Shown here: positions 44,783 to 54,043 of the stretch, in pieces
How positions within the stretch are numbered: the stretch's first letter is position 1
Layout of the letters: each line of letters opens with the position of its first letter
Source of the DNA: Pseudidiomarina sp. CB1
GTDB lineage: Bacteria > Pseudomonadota > Gammaproteobacteria > Enterobacterales > Alteromonadaceae
Reading direction: 5' to 3'
Assembly: GCF_024752025.1 (NCBI RefSeq)
Contig: NZ_JANTPU010000001.1
Location: 124,001-188,000 of the forward strand
DNA length: 64,000 nt
The notes under the pieces: generated by a model
Seen by the model: only the letters and a program-made list of their open reading frames with translations
Told to the model about the DNA's origin: nothing
Databases searched by the model: none
Translations under genes and position numbers: made by a program

Positions 44783-45790
44783 GTGAACACTGAGTATCGC
44801 GACCTTTATCCTAAATTTGCCGCAGCGTTAGCCAAACTAACGCTGCGACCGCACCAACAGCTCGTTGCCTGTCTTGGCGGCGGCGCCGATTCGCAAACTA
44901 TTCTTGATCTGCTCGACCGCTGGCGCAGCGAGCATCCCCATTTTAATTATTTAGCTATTCATCTTGATCACCGTTTTCATCCGAGTTCCGGCGAGTGGGC
45001 CGAGGGTCTCCGCAAGGATTGCTTACGGCGTAACTTTCCAATGCACTGTGAAGTTTTGCCGGTGCCGCAGGGGGCAAGGATTAGCAAAGAAGCGGCGGGG
45101 CGTGAAGCGCGTTATCAGCGGCTCAATGAGCTTGCCGACGCTGATGCGGTAATGCTGCTCGGGCAGCATCGCAATGATCAGATCGAAACGTTTCTGCTAC
45201 AACTCAAGCGCGGTGCCGGACCGAAAGGCTTGGCCGCAATGGCTCAAACCATCGCTAGCGAAGCCACCCATCGTCCTGGCACGCAGACATGGTTGCGCCC
45301 TTTGCTGGGGGTAAGCAAGGCCGAAATTTATGCTTACGCGGAACAACATAAATTACACTGGATCGAAGACGACACCAATTATGACACAACCATAGATCGT
45401 AACTTCTTGCGTCACGAGGTGGTGCCGAAACTTGAAGAGCGCTGGCCTCAGTTTGGTAATTCGGTGTTACGTAGTGCCCAGCTTTGCGCTGAACAGCAAG
45501 ATGTTCTTGAAGAATTACTGCATGAGCAACTGAAACCGGCGTTGAACGAAGCTGGGGAACTGGCGGTTGATCAACTGAAATCGCATTCAGCGGCCACGCA
45601 GCGAGCTTTACTGCGCGTTTGGCTGCACCAAAATGGTGCAACTATGCCGTCGTATGCGCAACTTGAAGAAATACGCACTCAAATGGTGCAAACCGGCAAT
45701 GATAAACAGCCCCAAGTCGCATGGGGACGTTTTTTACTGACTCGGTCTCGCGACCGCTACTTGCAATTGCAGCAACGTACCAGCAGCTAA
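44783..45790 (+). CDS. tilS: tRNA(Ile)-lysidine synthase, short form
   Basis: This 335-residue PP-loop ATPase attaches lysine to C34 of the AUA-reading tRNA-Ile. The PP-loop reads ACLGGGADSQ, so the usual first Ser of SGGxDS is Gly. GQHRNDQIETFLLQLKRGAG and WIEDDTNYDTTIDRNFLRHEV are clear TilS signatures. The central substrate domain is present (about 215-320), but the protein ends there and lacks the C-terminal TilS domain of the 432-residue E. coli enzyme. The start is GTG (44783) with no good ribosome site, so it probably depends on accA translation. Confidence 0.9.
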   Translation: MNTEYRDLYPKFAAALAKLTLRPHQQLVACLGGGADSQTILDLLDRWRSEHPHFNYLAIHLDHRFHPSSGEWAEGLRKDCLRRNFPMHCEVLPVPQGARISKEAAGREARYQRLNELADADAVMLLGQHRNDQIETFLLQLKRGAGPKGLAAMAQTIASEATHRPGTQTWLRPLLGVSKAEIYAYAEQHKLHWIEDDTNYDTTIDRNFLRHEVVPKLEERWPQFGNSVLRSAQLCAEQQDVLEELLHEQLKPALNEAGELAVDQLKSHSAATQRALLRVWLHQNGATMPSYAQLEEIRTQMVQTGNDKQPQVAWGRFLLTRSRDRYLQLQQRTSS

Positions 45791-45799
45791 GGATAGAAC

Positions 45800-46693
45800 A
45801 TGGCGGCTCCCCCAGTGGCACAGAACCAACGTCGTGCATTGATGTTTGGCTTAGCCGCAGTGGCGCTTTGGTCGACGGTCGCCACTGCGTTTAAGCTTGC
45901 ACTGGGCTATCTCACGCCACTCCATCTGTTGTTTCTCGCCGCGCTGACCAGCACGCTTACCTTTGTTGCTCTGCTCGTCTGGCAAGGTCGCTGCATAGAA
46001 ACCCTAAGGCTAGGGCGGCAGCGTTGGCTCTTCTACTTGGGCCAAGGTGCGCTTAACCCCTTTGTGTACTATTGGGTGCTCTTCGCTGCCTATGACCAAC
46101 TCCCCGCTCAGCAAGCCCAAGCCATCAACTATACGTGGGCGATTACCATGGCCTTGTTAGCGGTGCCGATGTTAAAGCAACGCTTAACCAAGCGGGAGTT
46201 GTTGGCAATGGTGGTGGCCTACGGTGGCGTGGTACTCATCGCAACGGGCGGGCAATGGAATTTTGCTGCGACCAACTGGCTGGGAATAGGGTTAGCGCTA
46301 TTAAGTACCGTGTTGTGGGCGAGTTATTGGCTGATCAATACCAAAAATAAAGATGCACCTATCCCAGCAATGTTTTGGTGCTTTGCGTTTGGCAGCCTAT
46401 TGTTAGCGCTGGCAGTGTTATTTGACCCGCGTCCGTTGCCTTGGCACGAGTGGCGAGCTCTGGCGGCAGCGGCCTATGTCGGCTTATTTGAGATGGGTAT
46501 CACATTTTTACTTTGGTTAACCGCCATGCGCACAGCCGAACGAACGTCGCAACTATCAATGTTGATTTTTTTGAGTCCGTTCATGAGTTTGTTACTTATT
46601 TACTTTATATTGGATGAAGTTATTCAAGTTACGACCTTAATTGGACTAAGCTTGATTTGTCTTGGTCTTTATCTACAAAGGAAAAAAGTATGA
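45800..46693 (+). CDS. DMT-superfamily transporter (EamA type)
   Basis: This 297-residue inner-membrane protein has about ten hydrophobic helices in two EamA repeats (about 12-140 and 150-295). It is a drug/metabolite exporter of the RhaT/EamA group; the cargo cannot be told from sequence. AAGGAT lies before the ATG, 9 bases after tilS. Its stop overlaps the ATG of the Kef-type antiporter (ATGA), so the two are translationally coupled, and the whole dnaE-to-Kef run may be one transcription unit. Confidence 0.85.
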   Translation: MAAPPVAQNQRRALMFGLAAVALWSTVATAFKLALGYLTPLHLLFLAALTSTLTFVALLVWQGRCIETLRLGRQRWLFYLGQGALNPFVYYWVLFAAYDQLPAQQAQAINYTWAITMALLAVPMLKQRLTKRELLAMVVAYGGVVLIATGGQWNFAATNWLGIGLALLSTVLWASYWLINTKNKDAPIPAMFWCFAFGSLLLALAVLFDPRPLPWHEWRALAAAAYVGLFEMGITFLLWLTAMRTAERTSQLSMLIFLSPFMSLLLIYFILDEVIQVTTLIGLSLICLGLYLQRKKV

Positions 46694-48657
46694 ACGGAGC
46701 CTTCGCTGACGTACTGCTGCTGCTAGCTATTGCGGTGGCATTGGTGTGGGCTTTTCGGCGCATTAAATTGCCTGCTATTTTGGCTTATTTGGTGGCCGGA
46801 ATTATCGCTGGACCCGATGTAACCGCTTGGATAAAAGATCCCAATGACTATCATTTCGTTGCCGAGTTAGGTGTCGTGCTATTGCTCTTCTCGCTCGGTT
46901 TGGAGTTCTCATTGCCGAAAATGATCGCTATGCGCCGGCTCGTATTTGGGCTTGGTGCTGGTGAGGTCATTATCTGCACGTTGATTTTCGCCGGATTAGC
47001 TTACATTTGGATGGGCGATTGGACGGCGGCAATGGTTATTGGCGGTACACTTGCGCTGAGCTCGACAGCGGTGGTGATAAAGCAATTAGGCGAATCATCC
47101 CAGTTAACCACCCGTAAAGGACAGGCCACGGTATCCGTCTTGTTATTCCAAGACATTGCCGTGGTGCCAATGTTGATCATTATTCCATTACTTGCTGCTG
47201 AGAATGCACAAGTAGGTATCTGGGAGAGTCTCGGCATCGCGTTGCTCAAAGGGGCTGGTGTTGTGGTCGTTCTGATGGCAATAGGCAAATGGGTGCTACC
47301 CCACATCTTTCGCGAGATCGCGCGTTTACGCACCGATGAACTGTTTGTCTTGGCGACGCTTTTGGTCGCATTGGTTGCTGGTGGTTTAACCCACGTGTTT
47401 GGGTTGTCGATGGCGCTGGGGGCTTTCTTAGCTGGGATGATGTTGGGTGAAAGTAAGTACAAGCATCAACTTGAAGCGGATATTCGCCCATTTCGCGATA
47501 TTCTTATGGGACTTTTCTTCATCACCGTCGGTATGCAGCTGAATCTGGCTGTGTTTTGGCAGAATCTACATTGGATTTTACTTGCCGTTTTGCTTATTGG
47601 GGCGATAAAGATGGTCGTCGTGCGCCTGTTAGCGGGCGGTATGGGCGAGCGTGAAGAAGACGCTTGGGGTGCTGGCTTGATGCTGTTCCAAATGGGAGAG
47701 TTCGGTTTCGTCTTGGTATCTTTAGCGCTGACCTATGCATTACTGCCGCAGGACATCGCGTCGCTACTGGTCGGGGTCGGTGTACTGGGAATGGCGGTCA
47801 CGCCGCTGGTTATTCAACGTTGTCGGCAATTAGTGACACCACTGGTACGTGGCCGCTCGCGAAGTGACGAAGAAGACATCACTCAACCCGATGTATCTGA
47901 GCCCAAACGCGTCCTCGTACTTGGGTTTGGACGTGTCGGGCAAACCATTAGCCGCTTTTTAACCAATGAAGGCATTGACCATCTAGCCATTGATCATGAT
48001 ACCAAGCGCGTACAAGAGGCTATTGCTGGTGGTGCAAAGGTCTATTTTGGTGATGCTGCGCGGCGTGACATTTTAAAAGCTGTGCACGCCGATCAGGTCG
48101 AATTGATCATCATTAGTTTTGCTGAAGACTATAAAGCTCTGGAAGTACTTAAAGCGATTCGTGAGGTTAACGACCATGCCGAAATCATTGTGCGCTCGCG
48201 GGATGACTTACGACTCCAAGAAATGATGGAGGCTGGGGCGACGCAAGTCGTACCTGACACTTTAGAGGCGAGCCTCATGTTGGTATCGCAAGTCTTGAGT
48301 CGCTCAGGCATTCCGATTCGTCGAATTTTGTCGCGCTTGGATCAGGCTCGGCGTTCACACTATGGTGACATGCACGGCTTTTACCCTGGTGAAACCACCG
48401 ATATGGATCCCGAAAAAATTGACCGCCTGTTGTTTCTACATGCGGTACAACTCAGTGACAATGCTTATGCGTGCGGTAAAGAGCTCCGTCAGCTCGGCCT
48501 AGATGAACTTGCAGTCCAAGTGAAGTCGGTACGCCGTGGTGACGACGAATTCAGCGAGGTACGAGGTGATTTTAGCCTGGCGAAGGGTGACGTGGTATTG
48601 CTTGCCGGTGGTCCACGCGCAATAGAAGCAGGCGAAAGTTACCTTCTGAACGGTTGA
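46690..48657 (+). CDS. Kef-type monovalent cation:proton antiporter (CPA2) with RCK domain
   Basis: The protein has 655 residues. About twelve membrane helices (1-385) match the Na/H exchanger fold, including SLGLEFSLPKM and ALGAFLAGMMLGESKY. An RCK/TrkA-N domain (about 410-525) has the nucleotide loop VLGFGRVGQTISRF, and a TrkA-C domain follows at about 570-652. It most resembles KefB/KefC/YbaL. It would exchange K+ for H+ under control of a nucleotide or glutathione adduct. No KefF/KefG ancillary oxidoreductase gene is adjacent. I start at 46690, coupled to the DMT gene stop. Confidence 0.88.
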   Translation: MNGAFADVLLLLAIAVALVWAFRRIKLPAILAYLVAGIIAGPDVTAWIKDPNDYHFVAELGVVLLLFSLGLEFSLPKMIAMRRLVFGLGAGEVIICTLIFAGLAYIWMGDWTAAMVIGGTLALSSTAVVIKQLGESSQLTTRKGQATVSVLLFQDIAVVPMLIIIPLLAAENAQVGIWESLGIALLKGAGVVVVLMAIGKWVLPHIFREIARLRTDELFVLATLLVALVAGGLTHVFGLSMALGAFLAGMMLGESKYKHQLEADIRPFRDILMGLFFITVGMQLNLAVFWQNLHWILLAVLLIGAIKMVVVRLLAGGMGEREEDAWGAGLMLFQMGEFGFVLVSLALTYALLPQDIASLLVGVGVLGMAVTPLVIQRCRQLVTPLVRGRSRSDEEDITQPDVSEPKRVLVLGFGRVGQTISRFLTNEGIDHLAIDHDTKRVQEAIAGGAKVYFGDAARRDILKAVHADQVELIIISFAEDYKALEVLKAIREVNDHAEIIVRSRDDLRLQEMMEAGATQVVPDTLEASLMLVSQVLSRSGIPIRRILSRLDQARRSHYGDMHGFYPGETTDMDPEKIDRLLFLHAVQLSDNAYACGKELRQLGLDELAVQVKSVRRGDDEFSEVRGDFSLAKGDVVLLAGGPRAIEAGESYLLNG

Positions 48658-48710
48658 TGTTACAGTTGTTACAACTCGCAACATAATCTGCCTTAATAAT
48701 CACTTAAAGG

Positions 48711-48729
48711 TGGCGCATACTATGCGCCA
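48711..48729. promoter_or_regulatory. Perfect 19-bp palindrome upstream of the RND operon (candidate operator)
   Basis: TGGCGCATA, one central C, TATGCGCCA. The arms pair perfectly over 9 bp. It ends 18 bases before the adaptor start and after an A/T-rich stretch that could hold a -10 (region 48690-48700). The position suits a TetR-type repressor site for an efflux pump, but no regulator gene is adjacent. A leader hairpin is the alternative. Confidence 0.5.
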
Positions 48730-48747
48730 TCTTCATGTTCGAATGGA

Positions 48748-49995
48748 ATGATCTCAATGGCTTTTAAGAAACGTGCTTTACTTCCCCCTTTGATCATCAT
48801 TGTGGCGATTGCCCTTGTGGTATTACTAGGAATGTTGCGTCCGCAACTACCAATGCGCTCGATGGAGCGCCCTGCGGTACTTGTTGAAGTACAAGAGGCG
48901 CAACCCGAAGACATTAATTTGTTAGTCAGCGGGCAAGGTAACGTGATGGCCAAGCATACGACTAACTTGGTGACGCAAGTCAGTGGGCAAGTAATTGAGA
49001 TCGCACCTAATTTCCACAATGGTGGCTACTTCAATAAAGGCGATATGCTGGTCAAGATTGATCCACGGGATTACGAAGTGGCCTTGCAGAATGCGAAAGC
49101 CAACTTGGCTCAAGCTAAAGCCGCACTGGCAGAAGAAAGCGCACGCGCAAAAGTCGCCAAGGAGGAATGGGAGTCGTTACAGCTCGGAGAAATTCCTGCT
49201 TTAGGTTTACGTGAACCTCAGGTTGCCAGTGCTGTAGCAGCTATGCAGTCGGCAGAAGCGGCTGTCGCTAAGGCTCAACGGGACCTTGATCGGACGGTGA
49301 TCCGCGCACCTTTCGCCGGTTTACTACAAAGTAAAAATGTCGATCTGGGTCAGTTTGTAAATATCGGTAGTCAAGTTGCCGAATTAATGGGAACCGAAGT
49401 TGCTGAAGTTCGTGTGCCGCTGAGTGATCGTGATCTCGCTTATTTAAACCTTCCGAGCAACGCCCAAGAAACGGATTTTCCGCGAGTTCGCTTGAGCTCA
49501 TTTGTTGCCGGAGAAAAGTATGAATGGCAAGGCCGTTTGGTGCGCAGCGAAGGGGTTTTAGATAGCAACAGCCGAGTTATTTATGGTGTTGTCGAAGTAC
49601 AAGACCCGTATAACCGTGACGCCGAAACACATACAGAAGTGTTACGTTTTGGCCGTTTTGTACAACTCGAAATTGAAGGCAAGTTTGTTGAGAATGTCTA
49701 TCGCATTCCGCGCTATGCACTTAATACTGACGGCAATGTTTGGTTAGTTGATGATGAGCGTCGCTTGCAGCGTCAGCATGTCGAAGTGCTGCGTGCCGAA
49801 GAGAATCAGGTCATCGTAAGTGAAGGGCTCCAAGCTGGCGATAAGGTAGTGTTAACGCAGTTGGCTAACGCGCTACCGAGTATGAAAGTGCGCTTGCCAG
49901 GTGATCCTTTGCCGCAACAGATGGAAAAGCCGAAAGCAGCAGAAGATGACACTGCGGTAGCCGCGCAAGACCAAGCTGACGACACAAGCGAATAA
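48748..49995 (+). CDS. RND efflux periplasmic adaptor (membrane fusion protein)
   Basis: The protein has 415 residues. An N-terminal anchor helix (about 13-32) is followed by a lipoyl/barrel-sandwich half (VSGQVIEIAPNFHNGGYFNKGDMLVKIDPRDY), a short alpha-hairpin (about 112-175), the second lipoyl half (VIRAPFAGLLQSKNVDLGQF), and beta-barrel and membrane-proximal domains. The last 35 residues are acidic and disordered. It links the RND pump encoded next (12 bases later) to an outer-membrane channel. A second ATG at 48757 is possible; neither has a good ribosome site. Confidence 0.9.
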   Translation: MISMAFKKRALLPPLIIIVAIALVVLLGMLRPQLPMRSMERPAVLVEVQEAQPEDINLLVSGQGNVMAKHTTNLVTQVSGQVIEIAPNFHNGGYFNKGDMLVKIDPRDYEVALQNAKANLAQAKAALAEESARAKVAKEEWESLQLGEIPALGLREPQVASAVAAMQSAEAAVAKAQRDLDRTVIRAPFAGLLQSKNVDLGQFVNIGSQVAELMGTEVAEVRVPLSDRDLAYLNLPSNAQETDFPRVRLSSFVAGEKYEWQGRLVRSEGVLDSNSRVIYGVVEVQDPYNRDAETHTEVLRFGRFVQLEIEGKFVENVYRIPRYALNTDGNVWLVDDERRLQRQHVEVLRAEENQVIVSEGLQAGDKVVLTQLANALPSMKVRLPGDPLPQQMEKPKAAEDDTAVAAQDQADDTSE

Positions 49996-50006
49996 GGAGC
50001 TTAGCA

Positions 50007-53000
50007 ATGCAAGTACCACAAAATTCGCCTGAGTCCGGTCGTGAAAAAGGGCTGATCGCTTGGTGGGCGAATAATACTGTCGCCGCCAACTTATTGATGG
50101 CACTCATCATCATCACTGGTATTTTTATGGTGTTCGAAGTTCGTAAGCAGATGTTCCCTGAAATCGAACTCAACACCATCAGTATCCAAGTTCCTTTTCC
50201 AGGTGCTGCACCGCAAGAAGTTGAACAAGGTGTCATTGTATTGATCGAAGACGCCTTGGAAGACGTTAATGGTGTTGAACGATTAACGTCAACGGCGCGC
50301 GAAGGCGGTGGTTCGGTTACGGTAGAAGTTGAAAGTGGTTATGATCCGCAAGTGGTGATGGACGAAGTGAAGATGCTCGTTGACGCCATCCCTAACTTTC
50401 CACAGCAAATTGAAAATCCAAATATTTATCGAATCCGACCACAGCGCCAAGTGATTTGGATTAGTGTTTTCGGCGATATGAGCGAGCGCAACCAAAAAGA
50501 GCTCGCTAAACAAATTCGTGATGACCTGAAAAATATTGGTGGTATCACCAAAGTCGAAACGGTGGGGGCGCGCGACTACGAGATTTCGATTGAGATCTCT
50601 GAGCATGATTTACAGCGCTATAACCTGAGTTTCCAGCAGGTTGTCAACGCCGTGCGCGGTACCTCGATTGATGTGGCCGGTGGCTCTATTCGTACGCCGA
50701 ATGGCGATATTTTGCTGCGCGCCAATAATCAGGCGTATTACGGTGAAGAGTTTGAAAAAATTGTACTGATCAATCGTCCTGATGGAACCCGACTCACGCT
50801 TGGCGATATTGCTACCGTTAAAGACGAGTTTATCGAGCGTCGGCGCTTTACTCGTTTTGACGGCAAACCAGCAACTTTTGTCCGTGTTGACTCGGTAGGC
50901 AATCAAAACGATTTAGCCGTGGCAGAAGCGGTACGGAACTATATTGAGCGCAAGCAAAAAGAGTTGCCGCCAGAGGTTAACGTTGCGCACTGGGGCGATT
51001 CGTCTTATTACCTGCAAGGTCGCCTCGACCTAATGTTAGACAACATGATCACCGGTGGCTTTTTGGTGTTCTTAATGCTGTCGTTGTTCTTGCAGTTGCG
51101 TTTGGCTTTCTGGGTCATGATAGGCATTCCGATTTGTTTCTTGGGTACCATCGCCTTGATGCCGCTACCGATGTTCGATATCTCGATCAATATGATCAGC
51201 TTGTTCGGCTTCATATTGGTGCTCGGGATAGTGGTCGATGACGCCATCGTCATCGGTGAAAGTGCCTACTCCGAAATTGAAAAATATGGCAAGAGTACCG
51301 ACAACGTGGTGCGTGGTGCGAAGAAAGTCGCGATCCCTGCGACCTTTGGTGTGCTTACCACGATGGTCGCGTTTATTCCGATGCTGATGGTTGATGGTGG
51401 CATGGGGGCGATTTGGGAGTCTATTGCTTGGGTCGTTATACTTTGTTTGGCGTTTTCGCTGGTTGAGTCAAAACTCATTCTACCGGCACATATTGCGGCA
51501 ATGAAATTCAGCAAGGGCGGAGGTGAGAAGCTCAACGCCTTCCAACGTGGCCGCAATAAAATTTCCGATAGTTTACGGGTATTTGTTGAGCGTTATTATC
51601 GACCGTTCTTAGCCAAGTGCTTGCACTACCGTTACACTACATTGGCCAGCTTTATCGGGATGTTTATTCTGATGATCGGTCTGATCAGCGGTGGCGTCGT
51701 GCGCTGGGTGTTCTTCCCGAATATTCCAAGCGACTTTATCCAAACCAGCGTTGAAATGCAGCCTGGCTCGTCCGAAGACGCCACTATTCGTGCACTGCAA
51801 ACCATTGAAGATGCCCTGATGCGCGTGAACGAGCAAATCAAGGAGGAAGAGGGCGAAGGTGTGGTGCGCCATACCAACGTGTGGCTACAAGGCACCACCA
51901 ACGGCATGATCATGAGCGAACTGCAAAAAGGCGAAGATCGTGAGATTGACGGTTTTGGCATTATCAATCGTTGGCGCCAAGAGACCCCTGAAATTGCCGG
52001 TGTTAAAGCGATTAACTTCCAAGGCAGTATCGGCGGCGGTGGCGGCTTTGACGTTGAGTTTCAACTTGCCGGTGACGATCTTGATCAGCTATCGGCGGCC
52101 GCCAATGATCTCAAAGAAGTATTTGGCCAGTTTGACGGCGTCTATGATATTGAAGATACCTTTGGTGCCGGCAATGACGAGATTATTTTGGAAACTAAGC
52201 CGTTAGCAACCGCGATGGGCATCAGCCTGAGCGATCTCGCTAATCAAGTGCGTTACGCTTTCTATGGTGCCGAGGCTCAACGTATTCAGCGTGGTGACGA
52301 AGAAGTTCGCGTGATGGTGCGCTATCCGATCAATGAGCGCCAGTCTGTGGGCAACCTTGAAGATATGAAGTTGCGTACCAGCGATGGAGCGTTGATTCCG
52401 TTTACTGAGCTTGCCGACATTCGATTTGCGAAGGGCTACAACACTATCACCCGTATCGATCGCGAGCGTTCAGTGCGGGTGCGTGCTCGGGTTGATAAAG
52501 AGCGTGTCGAGCCGTTTGAAGTTGTGCGGCAAGTGCGCGAACAACATATTCAGCCGATTTTAGATAACTATCCATCAGTAAGCTTCCAACTTGAAGGGGC
52601 CTCGCAAGATGAAGCTGAAGCGACGAATTCGCTGGCTATTGGTTTCGTGCTGGCGTTGTTCGCAATCTTTGCCCTTATGGCAATACCGCTTAAGTCGTAT
52701 AGCCAACCGCTTATTATCATGTCAGTGATTCCGTTTGGTATGATCGGTGCGGTGATCGGGCATTGGATTATTGGCATGCCGATTTCGATTCTGAGTTTGT
52801 TTGGTATCATTGCCTTGGCAGGCGTGGTGGTGAATGACTCTTTGGTCATGGTGGACTATGTCAACCAAGCGCGCCGCGATGGTGTGAAGTTACGCCAAGC
52901 GGTACAAGATGCAGGTTCAGCGCGCTTCAGAGCAATCATTCTGACCAGTTTGACGACGTTCTTCGGTCTGCTACCCATCGTCCTCGAAAAGAGCTTACAG

Positions 53001-53195
53001 GCGAAAATGGTGATTCCAATGGCGATCTCGTTGGCGTTCGGTATTTTGTTCGCCACGGTGATTACGCTGCTGTTGATCCCATGCTTGTATTTAATTTTGG
53101 ATGACACCAAACGTGGCGTCAAAACCATGTTGTCATGGTACGGTTTGGCGGAGAAGCCGGCGCCAAAATCAGAGTCGGACAACATCGTCACATAA
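50007..53195 (+). CDS. RND-family efflux pump (AcrB/HAE-like)
   Basis: This 1062-residue inner-membrane proton-driven exporter has the usual two-fold layout: TM1 (about 24-44), large periplasmic loop, TM2-6 (about 335-480), amphipathic region, TM7, second loop, and TM8-12 (about 870-1035). Proton-relay aspartates 411 and 412 are in GIVVDDAIVIGE. The sequence is of the divergent group of RND pumps common in marine gammaproteobacteria rather than close to E. coli AcrB. AAGGAG is 7 bases before the ATG. No TolC-like gene is nearby, so the outer channel is encoded elsewhere. Substrates unknown. Confidence 0.92.
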   Translation: MQVPQNSPESGREKGLIAWWANNTVAANLLMALIIITGIFMVFEVRKQMFPEIELNTISIQVPFPGAAPQEVEQGVIVLIEDALEDVNGVERLTSTAREGGGSVTVEVESGYDPQVVMDEVKMLVDAIPNFPQQIENPNIYRIRPQRQVIWISVFGDMSERNQKELAKQIRDDLKNIGGITKVETVGARDYEISIEISEHDLQRYNLSFQQVVNAVRGTSIDVAGGSIRTPNGDILLRANNQAYYGEEFEKIVLINRPDGTRLTLGDIATVKDEFIERRRFTRFDGKPATFVRVDSVGNQNDLAVAEAVRNYIERKQKELPPEVNVAHWGDSSYYLQGRLDLMLDNMITGGFLVFLMLSLFLQLRLAFWVMIGIPICFLGTIALMPLPMFDISINMISLFGFILVLGIVVDDAIVIGESAYSEIEKYGKSTDNVVRGAKKVAIPATFGVLTTMVAFIPMLMVDGGMGAIWESIAWVVILCLAFSLVESKLILPAHIAAMKFSKGGGEKLNAFQRGRNKISDSLRVFVERYYRPFLAKCLHYRYTTLASFIGMFILMIGLISGGVVRWVFFPNIPSDFIQTSVEMQPGSSEDATIRALQTIEDALMRVNEQIKEEEGEGVVRHTNVWLQGTTNGMIMSELQKGEDREIDGFGIINRWRQETPEIAGVKAINFQGSIGGGGGFDVEFQLAGDDLDQLSAAANDLKEVFGQFDGVYDIEDTFGAGNDEIILETKPLATAMGISLSDLANQVRYAFYGAEAQRIQRGDEEVRVMVRYPINERQSVGNLEDMKLRTSDGALIPFTELADIRFAKGYNTITRIDRERSVRVRARVDKERVEPFEVVRQVREQHIQPILDNYPSVSFQLEGASQDEAEATNSLAIGFVLALFAIFALMAIPLKSYSQPLIIMSVIPFGMIGAVIGHWIIGMPISILSLFGIIALAGVVVNDSLVMVDYVNQARRDGVKLRQAVQDAGSARFRAIILTSLTTFFGLLPIVLEKSLQAKMVIPMAISLAFGILFATVITLLLIPCLYLILDDTKRGVKTMLSWYGLAEKPAPKSESDNIVT

Positions 53196-53226
53196 TGGTA
53201 AACTAGTGACCTTAAACTAATTATCG

Positions 53227-53263
53227 AAGCCGCAGCTAAGACATCACGTCCACCCTGCGGCTT
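53227..53263 (+). terminator. Weak hairpin after the RND gene
   Basis: AAGCCGCAG (53227-53235) pairs with CTGCGGCTT (53255-53263) across a long 19-base loop, followed by only a short T run (TTTC). It may be a weak or Rho-assisted end of the efflux operon. Confidence 0.4.
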
Positions 53264-53296
53264 TCGTGCGTGTCTCGTTAGCACAAGGTCAAGAGC

Positions 53297-54043
53297 ATGA
53301 ACCTAAGTACACTTGATATCGTCACCTTGGCGTTTTTTGTGACGGTTTGGGTTTTTTACACGCAGTTTGCGCGTATTCGTGCGCGCAGTACTTATAGTTT
53401 GTCGCATATTTTGCGGCAACTGCGTATTGATTGGATGACCACCTTAACCCGCAAAGAACACCAGATTGCTGACGCGGCGCTACTTGGTAACGTCGAACGC
53501 ACGGTGACTTTTTTTGCATCCTCTACGGTACTGGTGTTAGCCGGTGTGCTTACTTTATTGGCCTCGGCAGATAAAGTAGTGACAGTGCTGCAATCACTCC
53601 CGTTAACCGCTGATACATCCCCAGAAAAAGTCCAGTTCAAACTGGCCGTGCTGGCGCTTATTTTTGTTTTCGCCTTTTTCAAGTTTACCTGGGCGATTCG
53701 CCAATTTGGTTTTGTCTCGGTGTTGCTTGGCGCCGCACCTCAATACCGCAGTACGGAATTCACTGATGAACAACGTGAAGTCTTTGCGCGGCAATCAGCC
53801 AAGGTGATAGACCAAGCTGGGCATGAGTACAACAATGGCCTGCGCGCTTACTATTTTGCCTTAGCGTTTCTTACGTGGTTCTTACACCCGATACTGTTCA
53901 TTGTATCCACTATTGTGGTCGTTTCGGTATTGTACCGCCGTGAATATCGTTCACGGGTGTTACGTGCGTTATTAGCGACCAAAGGATTAGAACCTGGACG
54001 AATTAAGCAACAGGAGTCAGAAAGTGAATCAGAAGACAAATGA
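53297..54043 (+). CDS. DUF599-family membrane protein
   Basis: This 248-residue protein has hydrophobic segments at about 5-22, 70-92, 112-132 and 188-215, matching the DUF599 family of unknown function. The last 20 residues are acidic and Ser/Glu-rich. AAGGT lies 7 bases before the ATG. The astE gene begins inside its last 20 bases, so the pair is coupled, but no functional link is known. Confidence 0.78.
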   Translation: MNLSTLDIVTLAFFVTVWVFYTQFARIRARSTYSLSHILRQLRIDWMTTLTRKEHQIADAALLGNVERTVTFFASSTVLVLAGVLTLLASADKVVTVLQSLPLTADTSPEKVQFKLAVLALIFVFAFFKFTWAIRQFGFVSVLLGAAPQYRSTEFTDEQREVFARQSAKVIDQAGHEYNNGLRAYYFALAFLTWFLHPILFIVSTIVVVSVLYRREYRSRVLRALLATKGLEPGRIKQQESESESEDK

